Shown in pieces: positions 45,921 through 54,876 of a stretch of 64,000 nt of DNA. The stretch covers positions 1-64,000 of the forward strand of contig JBKHXF010000021.1 in assembly GCA_046566145.1 (NCBI GenBank), written 5' to 3'. Position 1 is the first letter of the stretch; every line of letters starts with the position of its first letter. Below the pieces are notes generated by a model. The model saw nothing but the letters and a program-made list of their open reading frames with translations. It was not told the DNA's origin and did not search any database. The position numbers and the translations under genes are program-made. The DNA is from JBKHXF01 sp046566145. GTDB lineage: Bacteria; Actinomycetota; Nitriliruptoria; Nitriliruptorales; Nitriliruptoraceae.

Positions 45921-46913
45921 ATGCCCCCCTCGAAGCAGGACGTCGAGCGCGTCATCGCCGCCGTACCCGGCGTGGTGTCGGCCGCGGTCGGGACCGGGGC
46001 CTCGGGCGGCAAGGGCCGCCTGCGGATCCGTCTCGAGGACGGTGTGGACGCCGTGCGGGTGTCGCAGGACGTCGCGGCGGCCCTCCACGACGAGTTCGGC
46101 ATCGACGTCGACCCCGCCACCCTCGTGCCCCCGGGCGTGGTCCCGGCGGCGGTCCCGGCCTCCGTGGGCGCGGCCGGCGAGCAGGAGGTCCTCGGTGCGC
46201 TGCGCGCCGACGCCCCCCTCCGCCCCGGCACGCGGTTGCCCGACGCCGCGGACGCGGGGGCCGCACCGGCTCCCGCCGAGCCGGAGGTCGCCGAGCCGGA
46301 GGCGCAGGACGACGCCCTCTCGCTGCAGGTCGAGGAACCCGCCGAGCCGGTGGCCCCGCCGGTGGACGACACGGAGGAGGAGACCGTGGTGCAGCTCGCC
46401 GCGGAGACGACCGAGACGCCGGCCGAGCCGGAGTTCACCGTGCTGGACGACGGGGTGGCCGCCGACGCCGAGGACCACGTCGCGCTCACGCAGCGGGTGA
46501 CCGAGGGCACCCTGCGCCGGCCGAAGATCGAGCACGTGCAGGTGCGCCGCGACGGGCTCGAGGTCCGGGTCGAGGTGACCCTCTCGGCCGACGACGACCG
46601 GGTCGTGCGCACCGCCGTGGGGGCCAACACCCGCAAGGGCACGCTGCGCGCCGCCGTGCGTGCCACCCTCGACGCGGCGGAGGCCCTCGTCGACGCCCGG
46701 ATGAAGGGCGAGCTCGAGGCCATCGACCTGGTCCACGACGGCGAGGACGACCGGTGCACCGTGACGGTCTCGCTGCTGACCCTGGCCGGCGAGGAGAAGC
46801 TCGTCGGCGTCTCGCTGACCCGCGGGGAGCCCGTGGCCGGCACCGTCCGCGCCACGCTCGACGCGATCAACCGTCGTGTCCAGCTGCTGCGGGCCGAGCT
46901 CGAGCCGGCCTGA
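45921..46913 (+). CDS. Three-part protein of unknown function with acidic linker
   Basis: 330 residues. Residues 1-65 form a small alpha/beta domain with repeated hydrophobic pattern (VERVIAAVPGVVSAAVGTGASGGKGRLRIRLEDGVDAVRVSQDVAAALHDEFGI), reminiscent of ACT/heavy-metal-associated or BON-like folds without cysteines. An acidic Pro/Glu-rich linker (about 95-175) leads to a C-terminal alpha/beta domain (RRPKIEHVQVRRDGLEVRVEVTLSA, then TRKGTLRAAVRATLDAAEALV, then VSLLTLAGEEKLVGVSL). Both domains share the strand-helix-strand style. ATG has GGAGGTCG upstream. No function assigned. Confidence 0.7.
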   Translation: MPPSKQDVERVIAAVPGVVSAAVGTGASGGKGRLRIRLEDGVDAVRVSQDVAAALHDEFGIDVDPATLVPPGVVPAAVPASVGAAGEQEVLGALRADAPLRPGTRLPDAADAGAAPAPAEPEVAEPEAQDDALSLQVEEPAEPVAPPVDDTEEETVVQLAAETTETPAEPEFTVLDDGVAADAEDHVALTQRVTEGTLRRPKIEHVQVRRDGLEVRVEVTLSADDDRVVRTAVGANTRKGTLRAAVRATLDAAEALVDARMKGELEAIDLVHDGEDDRCTVTVSLLTLAGEEKLVGVSLTRGEPVAGTVRATLDAINRRVQLLRAELEPA

Positions 46914-46955
46914 CCTCCCGTCGAGGCCACCCGGCTCCGCCCGCTGCTGGCCGCG

Positions 46956-48677
46956 TCAGCCGGGGAGGTCGAGCCGGACGTCGCGGGCGAGCGCCGCGTC
47001 GGCGGCCGCGGCCGCCCCCGGCTCCTCGAGCAGGTCGATCGGGCTCGACGCGAAGCGCTCGGCGACCGCGACCCCCCGACCGTCGCCGTCCAGGTCCAGG
47101 TCGTGCTGCGCCTGCTCGACGAGCAGCGCGGCCTGCAGGGCCCGGCCGAGCGTGAGCGCGAAGCGCCGGGCGCCGTGCTGGACGGCCTCGATGCCCGGAC
47201 CCTCCATCCCGGCCAGCACCCACTGCGCGGCGTGGTCGGCGGCCGCGACGGCCTGGCCGGCGACCTTCGTCAGGCGCGGGTGGCTCGCCGCGCCGGCGGC
47301 ACGGTGGACCTCGCGGACGGTCGCGCCGAGCGCGTCGTCACGCTGCAGCGCCCGGAGCGCGTCGAGCGACAGGACGTTGGTGGTGCCCTCCCAGATCGGC
47401 AGCACCTGGGCGTCGCGCAGCAGCACCGGTAGGTGCGTGTCCTCGATGTAGCCGGCACCGCCGAACGACTCGAGCGCCTCCGAGGCCACCGCGACCGCCT
47501 GCTTGCCGGTGGTCAGCTTCGCCAGCGGCAGCAGCATCCGCAGCAGGCGCAGCTCCTCCTCGGTGGCGACGCCGTGCTCCTCGCGGCCGAGCAGCCCGAC
47601 GGTGCGGAAGGTCAGCTGGGTGGCCGCCTCGGTCTCGGCCTGCATCCAGGCGAGCGTCGCCTGGTGCAACGGCTGGTCGACGAGCGCCCGACCGAACGCG
47701 ACGCGGCGGGTGGCGTAGTCGCGGGCCAGCGCGGTGGCGCGGCGCATCCCGGCCGCCGACGACACCGCGTTCCAGAGCCGGGTCACGGCGAGCATCGGGG
47801 TGATGTTGCGGGTCCCGTCGGCGGGCCCGCCGACGAGGTGGGCGACGGTGCCCTCGAGTGCGAGCTCGGCCGTCGGCATCTGGCGGGTGCCGAGCTTGTC
47901 CTTCAGGCGCAGCACCCGGATGTGGTTGAGGTCGCCGGCGTCGTCGCGCACCTCGACGTAGAACATCGCGAGGCCGCGGCCGCCGTCCGGGTTCCCCTCG
48001 GGTCGGGCGAGCGTCAGGGCCATGTCAGCGGTGATCGCGGAGGTGAACCACTTGGTGCCGTGCAGCCGCCAGACCCCGTCCTCCTCGACCGCGCGGGTCT
48101 GGGAGATGCCGACGTCGGAGCCGCCGGTCCGCTCGGTCATCCACTGCCCCGAGGTCCACATCCGTTCGGGGTCCCGGGACGTGAGGCGAGGGAAGGCCCG
48201 CTCCAGCAGGTCGTCGTCGCCGTGGACCCGGATGGTCCGCGCCGCGCCGTCCGTCATCGCGAGCGGGCAGGAGTAGAGGCCCGAGGACGGGGCGAAGAGG
48301 TAGGCGAGCGCGAACTGGTGCGTGCGGGCGTGCTCGCCCCACGTGCCCTCGTACCCGGCGGCGACGACGCCCTTCTCGGCCGCGACCCGACCGATCGCGT
48401 CCCAGTGCGGGGAGGTCTCGATCCGGTCGACGCGGCGCCCCCACGCGTCGAAGCGGACCAGCCGCGGCTCGTGCGCGGCGGTGTCCAGCGCGTCGGCGTG
48501 GTCCTTCAGCGTCGTCGCGGCCAGCACGCCCATCTCGGCGAGGTCCGGCTCGATGCCGGCCAGCACGTCGGCAGGCAGGACCCGGGCGAGCATCCGGCGG
48601 AAGGCCGTGTCCTCCGTCCACTCGTCCCGCAGGCGCGGGCCGTCCTGGAAGAAGCCGGTCTGGTCCACGGTCGTCAT
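46956..48677 (-). CDS. AidB-like acyl-CoA dehydrogenase
   Basis: 573 residues, longer than ordinary ACADs because of an N-terminal extension, as in AidB. The FAD loop is MTERTGGSDVGISQTRAVEEDGVWRLHGTKWFTSAITADMALTLARPEG; EWTEDTAFRRMLARVLPADVLAGI is the extra N-terminal region; the catalytic Glu is near residue 429 in LPIWEGTTNVLSLDAL. AidB-like proteins bind DNA and act on alkylation damage or on isovaleryl-CoA; no DNA-binding claim can be made. ATG 48677. Confidence 0.85.
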   Translation of the reverse strand: MTTVDQTGFFQDGPRLRDEWTEDTAFRRMLARVLPADVLAGIEPDLAEMGVLAATTLKDHADALDTAAHEPRLVRFDAWGRRVDRIETSPHWDAIGRVAAEKGVVAAGYEGTWGEHARTHQFALAYLFAPSSGLYSCPLAMTDGAARTIRVHGDDDLLERAFPRLTSRDPERMWTSGQWMTERTGGSDVGISQTRAVEEDGVWRLHGTKWFTSAITADMALTLARPEGNPDGGRGLAMFYVEVRDDAGDLNHIRVLRLKDKLGTRQMPTAELALEGTVAHLVGGPADGTRNITPMLAVTRLWNAVSSAAGMRRATALARDYATRRVAFGRALVDQPLHQATLAWMQAETEAATQLTFRTVGLLGREEHGVATEEELRLLRMLLPLAKLTTGKQAVAVASEALESFGGAGYIEDTHLPVLLRDAQVLPIWEGTTNVLSLDALRALQRDDALGATVREVHRAAGAASHPRLTKVAGQAVAAADHAAQWVLAGMEGPGIEAVQHGARRFALTLGRALQAALLVEQAQHDLDLDGDGRGVAVAERFASSPIDLLEEPGAAAAADAALARDVRLDLPG

Positions 48678-48719
48678 CGCGAGGCTCCCGCGCGGTGGAA
48701 CGATGTGGGCCAGAGCGTA

Positions 48720-48754
48720 CCGAGGGGCCCGACCTCGCCGGCCGGGCCCCTCGG
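48720..48754 (-). terminator. Terminator of the CSLREA/beta-helix gene
   Basis: 12-bp stem CCGAGGGGCCCG/CGGGCCCCTCGG with an 11-base loop, 26 bases after the stop at 48780. Confidence 0.7.
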
Positions 48755-48779
48755 GGGTGGTGCGGTGGTGCGGGTGGTG

Positions 48780-51700
48780 TCAGCCGACCCGACGGCGGGT
48801 GCGCAGGACCGTCCCCGCGCCGGCGGCCAGCGCGCCGGCGGCGAGCAGGAGCAGCAGCCCCGAGCTCGCACCGGTGCGGGCGAGCGCGCCGGCACCGACG
48901 CTCGGCGTGACGACGGTCGAGCCGCCGCCCATGCCGGGGGTGACCGGGTCGCTGCCGCCACCGGCCTCGCCACCACCACCGCCGGCCTCGCCGCCACCGC
49001 CACCGCCGTCCCCGCCGGGGTCGACCGCGGCGGCGGCGACCTCGACCGAGCCGGCATCGCAGGCGTCGCCGACGGGCCGTGCGGAGCCACGCTGGTCGAT
49101 CGTGACGCCGCCGCAGTCGGAGACGAGGTCGACCGCAGGCGACGTCGCCGCCGGCGCGGCGGTGTCGGTCGGGCCGCCGTTGTCCTGGACCGGACCCAGC
49201 TGCGGGTCCCCGACGACGTCGTCGGCACCGTCCAGCGCGCACGAGTCGTCCGAGGTCACGTTCGACCCGAGCGAGACGATGTCGCCGTCGCAGGCATCGG
49301 TCTCGTCGATGATGGACGCGACCACCTCGATGGTCCCCGGCTCCTCGGCGGTCCCGGTGGCAAGGGCGTTGCCCGTCCCGGAGACGGCCGCGCTGCCGAC
49401 CGACGCGACGCTCGGCCCGTCGGACGGGGCCTCGACCCGGTTGCCGGTCGTCGTGACGAACTCGAGCAGCCCGACCGCGCTGGTGTAGAACGCGCCGCCC
49501 GCCACGCCGGCGACGTTGCCGGCGAAGGTCGAGTTGAGCGCGAGCACCTCACCGGTGGCGCCGTACGCGCCGCCACCCTCGCCGCCGGCGCGGTTGTCCT
49601 GCAGGGTCACGCCGTCGAGCAGGACGGTGCCGTCGTTGATGTTGTTGTAGACGCCGCCACCATCCCGCTGCGCGACGTTGCCGACGAGCGTCGAGTCGAC
49701 CACCTCCATGAGGCCTGCGTCGTTCCACAGGGCGCCGCCGTCACGGCTCGCGTTGTTGCCCTCGAAGTACGAGAGGTCGATCAGCGAGTCGCCGGCACCG
49801 GTGATGTGGATCGCGCCACCGTTGCCCGGGTTCGCGCCCGTCGAGTTGCCGACGAAGTCCGACCCGGCCACCTCGAGCACGAGGGCGTCCGCGGCCCCGC
49901 CGGTGATCTCGACGGCCCCGCCGGCGCGCAGCGCCGAGTTGCCCTCGAACGTGGAGCCGGAGACGACGAGGCTGGCCGCGCCCATGCTCGGGCCACCGTC
50001 GCTGAGGATGGCGCCGCCGGACGTCGCCGCGGGCGCGCCGCCCCCGGTGACGTTGGCGGTGCCGTCGGCGACGTTGTCGGTGAAGGTGCTCCCGGTGACG
50101 ACGAGGGTCCCGCCGTTGGCGAACAGCGCGCCGCCGCCCTCGGTGGCGGTGGTCCCCTCGGCACGGTTCGCCGTGAACGTCGAGCCGGTGACGGTCATGA
50201 CGCCGAGCCCGTTCCACGCGCCACCACCCTCGGAGGCGGCGACGTTGTCGGAGAAGCTCGAGCCGGTGATCGTCGAGTCGCCCTGGCCGGTGATGTGGAT
50301 GCCACCACCGTTGCCCGGGCTCGCGCCCGTCGAGTTGGCGGTGAAGGTGGTGTCGTCGACGGTCAGCACGGTGGCGCCGGCCGTCCCGGCCGTCACCTCG
50401 ATGCCGCCTCCGGCGCGGACCGCGGTGTTCCCGCGCTCCGGGGAGCCGATCGTGGAACCGGTGACGGTCAGGGTGCCGCCGTCGGAGAGGATGCCGCCAC
50501 CCGAGCCCGCGGCCCCGTCGGCGACGTTGCGCGTGACGGTGGAGTCCGTGACGACGAGCGTGCCGCCGGCGTTGAACAGGCCGCCGCCGCCCTCGTTGGC
50601 GGCCACGCCCGAGGCGGTGTTGCCGTCGATCGTCACGCCGGTGACGGTCATCGTCCCGGTGCCGTTCCACAGGCCGCCGCCCTCGGCGGACGCGGTGTTG
50701 TTCGTGACCTCACCACCGGTGACGGTGGCCGCGACCGCGCCGGTGAGGTGGAGCCCGCCACCGTTGCCGGGGCGCGCCCCCGTGGTGTTGCCGTCGAGGG
50801 TGACGGCGGTCAGCGTGACGGTGGACGCGGCGTTCGCCGCGGTCGCCTCGATGCCGCCGCCGGCGCGGACCGCGGAGTTGCCGGTGATGGTGGTGCCGTC
50901 GACCTCGAGCGTGCCGCCGTCGACGAGGATGCCGCCGCCGGAGCCCGCGGTCGGGGCGGTGCCGCCGTCGCCGGTCGCACGGTTGTCGCTGATCGTCCCG
51001 CCGGTCACGCGCAGGACGCCGGACGCGCCCTCGACGTGCAGGCCGCCACCGCCGGCGTTGGCCGCCTGGCCCTCGGCGACGTTGCCGTCGACGAGCACGT
51101 CGGTGAGCGTCATGGTGCCGGCCGCGACCCAGGCGCCACCGCCCTCGAGGGCCGCGGTGTTGGCGACGAGGCTGCCGCCCTCGATGGTCGTCACGCTGGT
51201 GGCGCCGGCGGCGTGCACGCCGCCGCCGTTGCCGGGTGCCGAGCCCGTGAGGTTGTTCGAGACGGTGACACGGGTCAGGACGACCGTGCCGCCCGTGTTC
51301 TCCACGCCACCGCCGGCGCGGACCGCCGAGTTGCCGGTGATGACCGCGTCGGTGACCGTGACGTTCCCCGCGGCGAGCACGCGGATGCCACCGCCGTTCA
51401 GCGAAGCGGCGTCCACATCGGAGTCCGCGTTGCCGTCGGCGATGGTGACGCCGGAGATCGACACGGTGCCGCTGCGCACGTCGATGACCCGGTCGGTGCC
51501 GTTGCCGTCGATCGAGGTCGTGCCCGCGCCGGCCCCGACGAGCGTGATGTCGGAGGTGATGTCGAGGTCGCCGGTCGCGCTGCCGTTCTCGTTCGCGCCG
51601 GTGAGCGAGAGCACGTGGATCCCGGCCGGCAGGGAGATCGTGTCCGACCCTGCGAGGGCGTTCGCCTCCATGATCGCCGCGCGCAGCGAGCACGCCCCGC

Positions 51701-51881
51701 CGGCGTCGGCGCAGGTCCCGTCGCCCGGGTTGGCGTCGACGGAGTCGACCGTCGTGTCGACCGTGAAGTCGGCCGCGAGGGCGGCGCTGGTGGGCAGGGC
51801 GGTCGCGAGACCGGCGACGAGCGTCGCCAGTCCGAGCGCCGCGCCGGAGCGCCTGGGAGCGCTGCGGTGGGTGCGTGACAC
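48780..51881 (-). CDS. CSLREA-domain beta-helix surface protein with LAxTG sortase signal
   Basis: 1033 residues. A signal peptide (1-36, ending SAALAAD) leads into a CSLREA-type domain (VDSVDANPGDGTCADAGGACSLRAAIMEANA). Residues about 90-880 are a right-handed beta-helix of Gly-rich coils in which a unit of about 150 residues occurs four times (GNSAVRAGGG at 183, 334, 484 and 647). After a PKD-free closing segment comes a Gly-rich stalk and LARTG, a hydrophobic helix and RTRRR: a class E sortase LAxTG anchor. This implies covalent attachment to the cell wall. GTG 51881 has GGAGGGG upstream. Confidence 0.9.
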   Translation of the reverse strand: MSRTHRSAPRRSGAALGLATLVAGLATALPTSAALAADFTVDTTVDSVDANPGDGTCADAGGACSLRAAIMEANALAGSDTISLPAGIHVLSLTGANENGSATGDLDITSDITLVGAGAGTTSIDGNGTDRVIDVRSGTVSISGVTIADGNADSDVDAASLNGGGIRVLAAGNVTVTDAVITGNSAVRAGGGVENTGGTVVLTRVTVSNNLTGSAPGNGGGVHAAGATSVTTIEGGSLVANTAALEGGGAWVAAGTMTLTDVLVDGNVAEGQAANAGGGGLHVEGASGVLRVTGGTISDNRATGDGGTAPTAGSGGGILVDGGTLEVDGTTITGNSAVRAGGGIEATAANAASTVTLTAVTLDGNTTGARPGNGGGLHLTGAVAATVTGGEVTNNTASAEGGGLWNGTGTMTVTGVTIDGNTASGVAANEGGGGLFNAGGTLVVTDSTVTRNVADGAAGSGGGILSDGGTLTVTGSTIGSPERGNTAVRAGGGIEVTAGTAGATVLTVDDTTFTANSTGASPGNGGGIHITGQGDSTITGSSFSDNVAASEGGGAWNGLGVMTVTGSTFTANRAEGTTATEGGGALFANGGTLVVTGSTFTDNVADGTANVTGGGAPAATSGGAILSDGGPSMGAASLVVSGSTFEGNSALRAGGAVEITGGAADALVLEVAGSDFVGNSTGANPGNGGAIHITGAGDSLIDLSYFEGNNASRDGGALWNDAGLMEVVDSTLVGNVAQRDGGGVYNNINDGTVLLDGVTLQDNRAGGEGGGAYGATGEVLALNSTFAGNVAGVAGGAFYTSAVGLLEFVTTTGNRVEAPSDGPSVASVGSAAVSGTGNALATGTAEEPGTIEVVASIIDETDACDGDIVSLGSNVTSDDSCALDGADDVVGDPQLGPVQDNGGPTDTAAPAATSPAVDLVSDCGGVTIDQRGSARPVGDACDAGSVEVAAAAVDPGGDGGGGGGEAGGGGGEAGGGSDPVTPGMGGGSTVVTPSVGAGALARTGASSGLLLLLAAGALAAGAGTVLRTRRRVG
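49494..51335 (-). repeat. Four tandem super-repeats of about 150 codons
   Basis: Residues 183, 334, 484 and 647 start units 151, 150 and 163 residues apart. Each unit cycles through the same coil order: RAGGGxE, PGNGGGxH, EGGGxW, (N/T)EGGGxL and SGGxIL. The last unit is more diverged. Arose by internal duplication of a five-coil block. Confidence 0.75.
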
Positions 51882-52093
51882 GGTGGGGTCCCCTCCGGAC
51901 GTGGCGCGTGCCGGCAGCGCGGTCGCTCCCGGTCTGCGCGCCCTTCCACGACGCCCACGGCCACCCCCGCGGGGTGACCGGCGCGTCGCCGCGGGTGGTC
52001 CGGAGCCCCCGCAGCGCGGGATGGGCCGATTTCTGTGGTTCGCGCCACAACGGGGGTCGCGCGGGGCGGGACCGGCGGCGGCGACCGGCCCGG

Positions 52094-52840
52094 TCACCCG
52101 GCGTACAGCGCCACGGCCACCGCGGTCGCGAGGTTGAGGCTCGACACCCCGCTGCGCATCGGGATCGACACGACGAGGTCGGCGCGCCGGCGGACGTCGT
52201 CGGACAGCCCGTGGCGCTCCGTGCCGAACGCGAGCAGCCCCCGCGCCGGCAGCGCGCCGGCGGCCAACGCGATCCCGCCGGCGTCGAACGCGACCAGCGG
52301 CCGGTCGTGCGCGACGGCGTCGAGGTCGGCCACCCCGCCGGCGAGCCGGGCGGTCCGGACCGCGAGCTGCAGGCCCGCCGCGCCGCGCACGGCCGAGGGG
52401 TGCCACGGGTCGGCGCGCCCCGTGGTGAGCACGCCGCCGGCGCCGGCGGCCGCCGCGACCCGGACGACCGCGCCGAGGTTGCCGAGGTGCGTCGGGTCCT
52501 CGAGCAGCACCACCGGGGCGGGTGCCGGGTCGGTGAGGACGGCGGCCACGTCCACGTGGGGCCGGCGGCACACTCCGAGCGCCGGCGACGGCAGCGGCCC
52601 ACCGGTGACCGCGTCCCACGTGTCGGGGTCGACCGGCGTGGCGTCGAGCGGGGCGAGGTCCGGGGCGAGCTCGTCGACCAGGCGGGCGAGGGCCCCGGCG
52701 TCAGGGGTGAGCAGCAGCTCGAGCTCGGCGCCGAACCGCCGAGCGTGCTTCACGGCGTGCAGGCCCTCGAGCACGACCCTCGTCCGGTCGGCCCGGGCCC
52801 CGCGCACCGCCGCGACGAGGCCGTCGTACCCTCGCCCCAT
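52094..52840 (-). CDS. TrmH/SpoU-family RNA 2'-O-methyltransferase
   Basis: 248 residues. A substrate-binding N-terminal domain (VLEGLHAVKHARRFGAELELLLT) precedes the SPOUT knot: VVLLEDPTHLGNLGAVVRVAAAAGA (motif 1), LLAFGTERHGLSDDV (motif 2) and VSIPMRSGVSSLNLATAVAVALY (motif 3). Motif 1 has His where Arg-Asn-Pro-Gly-N is most common, but the family call is safe. Likely methylates a tRNA or rRNA ribose. ATG 52840 overlaps the divergent fxsA ATG; GTG 52807 is a possible later start. Confidence 0.88.
   Translation of the reverse strand: MGRGYDGLVAAVRGARADRTRVVLEGLHAVKHARRFGAELELLLTPDAGALARLVDELAPDLAPLDATPVDPDTWDAVTGGPLPSPALGVCRRPHVDVAAVLTDPAPAPVVLLEDPTHLGNLGAVVRVAAAAGAGGVLTTGRADPWHPSAVRGAAGLQLAVRTARLAGGVADLDAVAHDRPLVAFDAGGIALAAGALPARGLLAFGTERHGLSDDVRRRADLVVSIPMRSGVSSLNLATAVAVALYAG
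52827..52832 (+). promoter_or_regulatory. -10 of a leaderless fxsA promoter
   Basis: TACCCT followed by CGCCCC and the ATG; no Shine-Dalgarno present. Confidence 0.5.
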
Positions 52841-53381
52841 GCCGCTGCTGCTGTTCGTCGCCTTCATCGCCGTCCCGCTGGTCGAGCTGTTCGTCATCGG
52901 GCAGGTCGCCGACGTGATCGGGCTCGGCTGGACCATCCTGCTGCTCGTCGCCGACAGCCTCCTCGGTGCGGTGCTCGTGCGCAACGAGGGCCGGCGGGCG
53001 TGGCAGGCGTTCCGGACGGCGTTGTCCAACGCGCGCTGGCCCGGCGACGAGGTGGCCCAGGGGGCGCTGGTGCTCGTGGGTGGTGCGCTGCTGCTCACCC
53101 CCGGCTTCGTGACCGACGTGCTCGGTCTGCTGCTCGTCGCCCCGCCCAGCCGCCGCGTGCTGTCGAAGGTGCTGCGGGTCCGGCTCGGCGGCCCCGTCGT
53201 GGTCGTCGACGGGCTCGGCTCGCGCTGGAACCAGGTCCGTGACCGCAGCGATGCGGCCGCCGGCGCCGACCCGCGGGCCCCCCGCGACGGGGACGCCGGG
53301 GACGACGACGGGCCCGCCACCGTCGACGTCGAGGTGCTGCGGGTCGAGCGAGACGACCCGCCGGCGGTCGGCAGGGCCTGA
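52839..53381 (+). CDS. fxsA: FxsA-family membrane protein
   Basis: 180 residues. PLLLFVAFIAVPLVELFVIGQVADVIG and ILLLVADSLLGAVLVRNEGRRAW, then GGALLLTPGFVTDVLGLLLVAPPSRR, are diagnostic for FxsA (suppressor of F exclusion of phage T7). It has three to four membrane helices and a Gly/Asp-rich cytoplasmic tail. The -10 TACCCT at 52827-52832 ends six bases before the ATG, so the mRNA is probably leaderless. Confidence 0.88.
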   Translation: MPLLLFVAFIAVPLVELFVIGQVADVIGLGWTILLLVADSLLGAVLVRNEGRRAWQAFRTALSNARWPGDEVAQGALVLVGGALLLTPGFVTDVLGLLLVAPPSRRVLSKVLRVRLGGPVVVVDGLGSRWNQVRDRSDAAAGADPRAPRDGDAGDDDGPATVDVEVLRVERDDPPAVGRA

Positions 53382-53439
53382 CGCCTCGGTCCCCGACCAT
53401 CCGTCCCGGCTCGGTTCGGGTCCGCGCAGGGCTGCTTGC

Positions 53440-53445
53440 TAGCGT
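53440..53445 (+). promoter_or_regulatory. -10 element of ccr
   Basis: TAGCGT in TTGCTAGCGTTCG, 72 nt before the GTG at 53518. Confidence 0.45.
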
Positions 53446-53517
53446 TCGCACGCGGTCGGCCAGGGGATCGGGAGCCCCGGCCGGACGACGCCCAGCCGAC
53501 GCACACAGGAGCGCCGC

Positions 53518-54858
53518 GTGACCATGGACGCCATCCGCCAGGCCATCCTCGACGGGGCCGACGGCGAGACCCTCGCCAGCATCCCCCTGCCCGAGACGAT
53601 GCGTGCCCTCGTCGTCCGCAAGGACGAGACCGGCATGTTCGAGGGCATCGCGACGGAGGAGAAGGACCCCCGGAAGTCCCTCCACGTCGACGAGGTCCCG
53701 ATCCCGCCGCTCGGCCCGAACGAGGTGCTCATCGCGCCGATGGCCTCGGCGCTGAACTACAACACCGTGTGGACCTCGATCTTCGAGCCGCTGCCGACCT
53801 TCGGGTTCCTCGAGCGGATGGGCCGCCTCGGCGAGCTCGGCGCGCGCCACGACCTGCCATACCACATCGTCGGCTCGGACGCGGCCGCCGTCGTGCTGCG
53901 CACCGGCCCCGGCGTGACCAAGTGGAAGCCCGGTGACCGGGTCACCGTCCACTGCAACTACGTCGACCTCGAGGGCCCCGAGGGCCACGAGGACTCCATG
54001 CTCGACGCCGACCAGAAGATCTGGGGCTTCGAGACCAACTTCGGGTCGCTGGCCGAGATCTCGATGGTCAAGGCCAACCAGCTCATGCCGATGCCGAAGC
54101 ACCTCACCTGGGAGGAGGCCGCGAGCCTCGGCCTGGTGATGGCGACCTCGTACCGGATGCTGGTGGGCCAGAACGCCGCCCGGATGAAGCAGGGCGACGC
54201 CGTGCTCATCTGGGGCGCGACCGGCGGCATCGGCGGGTTCGCGACCCAGTTCGTCCTCAACGGCGGCGGCGTGCCGGTGTGCGTCGTGTCGAGCCAGGAC
54301 AAGGTCGACCTGCTGCACTCGATGGGCGTCGAGCACGTCATCGACCGCAAGGCCGAGGGCTACCGCTTCTGGACCGAGGACGGCAAGACCGACTACGCGG
54401 AGATCAAGCGCTTCGGCAAGAGGATCCGCGAGCTGATCGGCCGCGACGTCGACATCGTCTTCGAGCACCCGGGCCGCTCGACGTTCGGTGCCTCCGTCAT
54501 CGTCTGCAAGCCGGGCGGCACCATCGTCACCTGCGCGTCGACCACGGGCTACATGCACGAGTACGACAACCGCTACCTCTGGATGAACCTCAAGAACATC
54601 CTGAGCTCCCACTTCGCCAACTACAACGAGGCGTGGGAGGCCAACCGGCTCGTCGAGCTCGGCATGATCCACCCGATCCTGTCGAAGACGTACTCCCTCG
54701 ACGAGGCGGCGCAGGGCGCGTACGAGATGCACCACAACCTGCACGCCGGGAAGATCGGCGTGCTGGTCAACGCGCCGGAGGAGAACGGCGGGGTCGTCGA
54801 CACCGCCTTCCGCGAGAAGCACCTCGCCGAGATCGAGAAGTTCAAGCAGCTCGGCTGA
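53518..54858 (+). CDS. ccr: Crotonyl-CoA carboxylase/reductase
   Basis: 446 residues, an MDR-superfamily enzyme. It reduces crotonyl-CoA with NADPH and CO2 to ethylmalonyl-CoA, supplying polyketide extender units or the ethylmalonyl-CoA pathway. The nucleotide loop is WGATGGIGG (about 232-240). Residues of the CO2 pocket are conserved by my count: Asn82, Phe171, Glu172 and His365. The HPGRSTFGASV and YNEAWEANRLVELGMI segments are typical. GTG 53518 has AGGAG upstream. Stand-alone gene: no ethylmalonyl-CoA mutase or epimerase is adjacent. Strong terminator follows. Confidence 0.95.
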   Translation: MTMDAIRQAILDGADGETLASIPLPETMRALVVRKDETGMFEGIATEEKDPRKSLHVDEVPIPPLGPNEVLIAPMASALNYNTVWTSIFEPLPTFGFLERMGRLGELGARHDLPYHIVGSDAAAVVLRTGPGVTKWKPGDRVTVHCNYVDLEGPEGHEDSMLDADQKIWGFETNFGSLAEISMVKANQLMPMPKHLTWEEAASLGLVMATSYRMLVGQNAARMKQGDAVLIWGATGGIGGFATQFVLNGGGVPVCVVSSQDKVDLLHSMGVEHVIDRKAEGYRFWTEDGKTDYAEIKRFGKRIRELIGRDVDIVFEHPGRSTFGASVIVCKPGGTIVTCASTTGYMHEYDNRYLWMNLKNILSSHFANYNEAWEANRLVELGMIHPILSKTYSLDEAAQGAYEMHHNLHAGKIGVLVNAPEENGGVVDTAFREKHLAEIEKFKQLG

Positions 54859-54876
54859 GCGCGGCACCACGCACAT

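Noticed and set aside
49494..51335. Regular repeats resembling a CRISPR array or satellite
   Set aside because: The period is about 450 bp, stays in one reading frame and encodes beta-helix coils; there are no short identical repeats with spacers and no cas genes.
47433..51878. Plus-strand open frame of about 1480 codons opposite the beta-helix and AidB-like genes
   Set aside because: It is an artefact of GC-rich codons on the other strand: its translation is low-complexity Arg/Ala/Val/Gly with no domain, whereas the minus-strand genes encode recognisable proteins with starts and ribosome sites.
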